From Pasteurellaceae bacterium Pebbles2 (GTDB lineage Bacteria; Pseudomonadota; Gammaproteobacteria; Enterobacterales; Pasteurellaceae), in contig LVZA01000001.1 of assembly GCA_023101505.1 (NCBI GenBank), positions 1,798,001 through 1,862,000 on the forward strand: 64,000 nt of DNA, read 5' to 3'. A model generated the notes under the pieces. That model was not told the DNA's origin. It did no database searches and was given only the letters and a program-made list of their open reading frames with translations. Below, in pieces: positions 63,592 to 64,000 of this stretch. The position numbers and the translations under genes were made by a program. The first letter of the stretch is position 1; the number at the start of each line of letters is the position of its first letter.

Positions 63592-64000
63592 TTACAACTC
63601 TTTCGCCACATTCAACGGCGCAAAACTCTGCGAAACTGGCATTATTTCGATGCGGTTGATGTTGACGTGTTTTGGTTGTTGGTAGATCCAAAGCACGGCG
63701 TTGGCGATGTCTTCGGGTTGAATTGCGTTTGCGCCTTTGTATAAATTGGCGGCTTTTTCGTCGTCGCCTTTGAAGCGGACGTTAGAAAATTCCGTGCCAC
63801 CGCAAAGCCCAGGTTCGACATTGGTTACTCGCACTGCCGTGCCAGCGAGATCGGCACGCAAGTTTAGACTAAATTGTTTCACGAATGCTTTGGTTGCACC
63901 ATAAACATTGCCACCTGGATAAGCGTAAGTGCCTGCGATTGAGCCAAGGTTGATGATGTGTCCTTGATTGCGTTCCACCATTTTTGGCAAGATTTGACGA
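63592..64000 (-). CDS. ydfG: SDR-family dehydrogenase, YdfG-like, 5' end outside window
   Basis: The C-terminal ~136 residues of a short-chain dehydrogenase. The Ser of GSIAGTYAYPGG and the catalytic YGATKAFVKQF (Tyr and Lys) are visible, then RVTNVEPGLCGGTEFSNVRFKGD and the tail NINRIEIMPVSQSFAPLNV. This matches YdfG, an NADP-dependent 3-hydroxy acid/L-allo-threonine dehydrogenase, whose usual length is about 248. The Rossmann cofactor domain lies beyond the right edge. Confidence 0.85.
   Translation of the reverse strand, partial: RQILPKMVERNQGHIINLGSIAGTYAYPGGNVYGATKAFVKQFSLNLRADLAGTAVRVTNVEPGLCGGTEFSNVRFKGDDEKAANLYKGANAIQPEDIANAVLWIYQQPKHVNINRIEIMPVSQSFAPLNVAKEL

Overview
The window reads as a chromosomal segment of a gamma-proteobacterium of the family Pasteurellaceae. 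The clearest sign is the 9-mer AAGTGCGGT and its complement ACCGCACTT. I saw it roughly 45 times by eye, inside genes and in intergenic dyads. This is the Haemophilus-influenzae-type DNA uptake signal sequence (USS); the ACAAGCGGT form of the Actinobacillus pleuropneumoniae branch is not prominent. Proteins and gene order match Haemophilus/Pasteurella/Aggregatibacter relatives, but I cannot name the species. The DNA is AT-rich and tightly packed with housekeeping genes.

Layout, left to right. 1-2.5 kb: der (cut by the window edge), tRNA-Gly, orn, rsgA. 2.5-12.2 kb: argA behind a double ARG box; glpFK for glycerol uptake; the potABCD polyamine importer; and pepT divergent from it behind a possible FNR site. 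12.2-20 kb: dispersed GC-rich repeats, then a CRP-type site and a 2309-residue trimeric autotransporter adhesin with four collagen-like stalk modules. 20-31.9 kb: a SirB-like membrane protein, then the conserved order lrp-ftsK-lolA-rarA-serS-ettA. That order is interrupted twice: by an array of 85-bp tandem repeats between inverted ends (lolA/rarA), and by a 2.1-kb accessory patch (rarA/serS) with a truncated XRE antitoxin, a lipoprotein, two paralogous small secreted proteins and long palindromes. 32-35.6 kb: the periplasmic methionine sulfoxide repair operon msrAB-ccdA-thioredoxin, then hemL.

35.7-44.5 kb: a compact eight-gene enterobacterial common antigen (ECA)-type cluster, wecA-wzzE-wecB-wecC-wzxE-wecF-wzyE-wecG. 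It lacks the dTDP-Fuc4NAc synthesis genes that sit inside the E. coli cluster. 44.6-50.6 kb: tRNA-Arg, -His and -Pro run directly into an rRNA operon (16S, tRNA-Ile, tRNA-Ala, 23S, 5S). One strong promoter before tRNA-Arg and a boxA right after tRNA-Pro suggest a single transcription unit. 51-64 kb: an AEC carrier, a YeaD-type epimerase, the syntenic block yoaA-tsaB-slp-fadD-rnd, a DUF3298-type lipoprotein, argS, an MFS transporter and the 3' part of a ydfG-like dehydrogenase.

Several upstream ATG, TTG or GTG codons give over-long readings. I chose starts by ribosome-binding site, family length and overlap with regulatory DNA (rsgA, argA, glpF, glpK, pepT, wecB, wzxE, the YeaD-like gene and the MFS gene). 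I found no CRISPR array, prophage, complete insertion sequence or tetranucleotide phase-variation tract.
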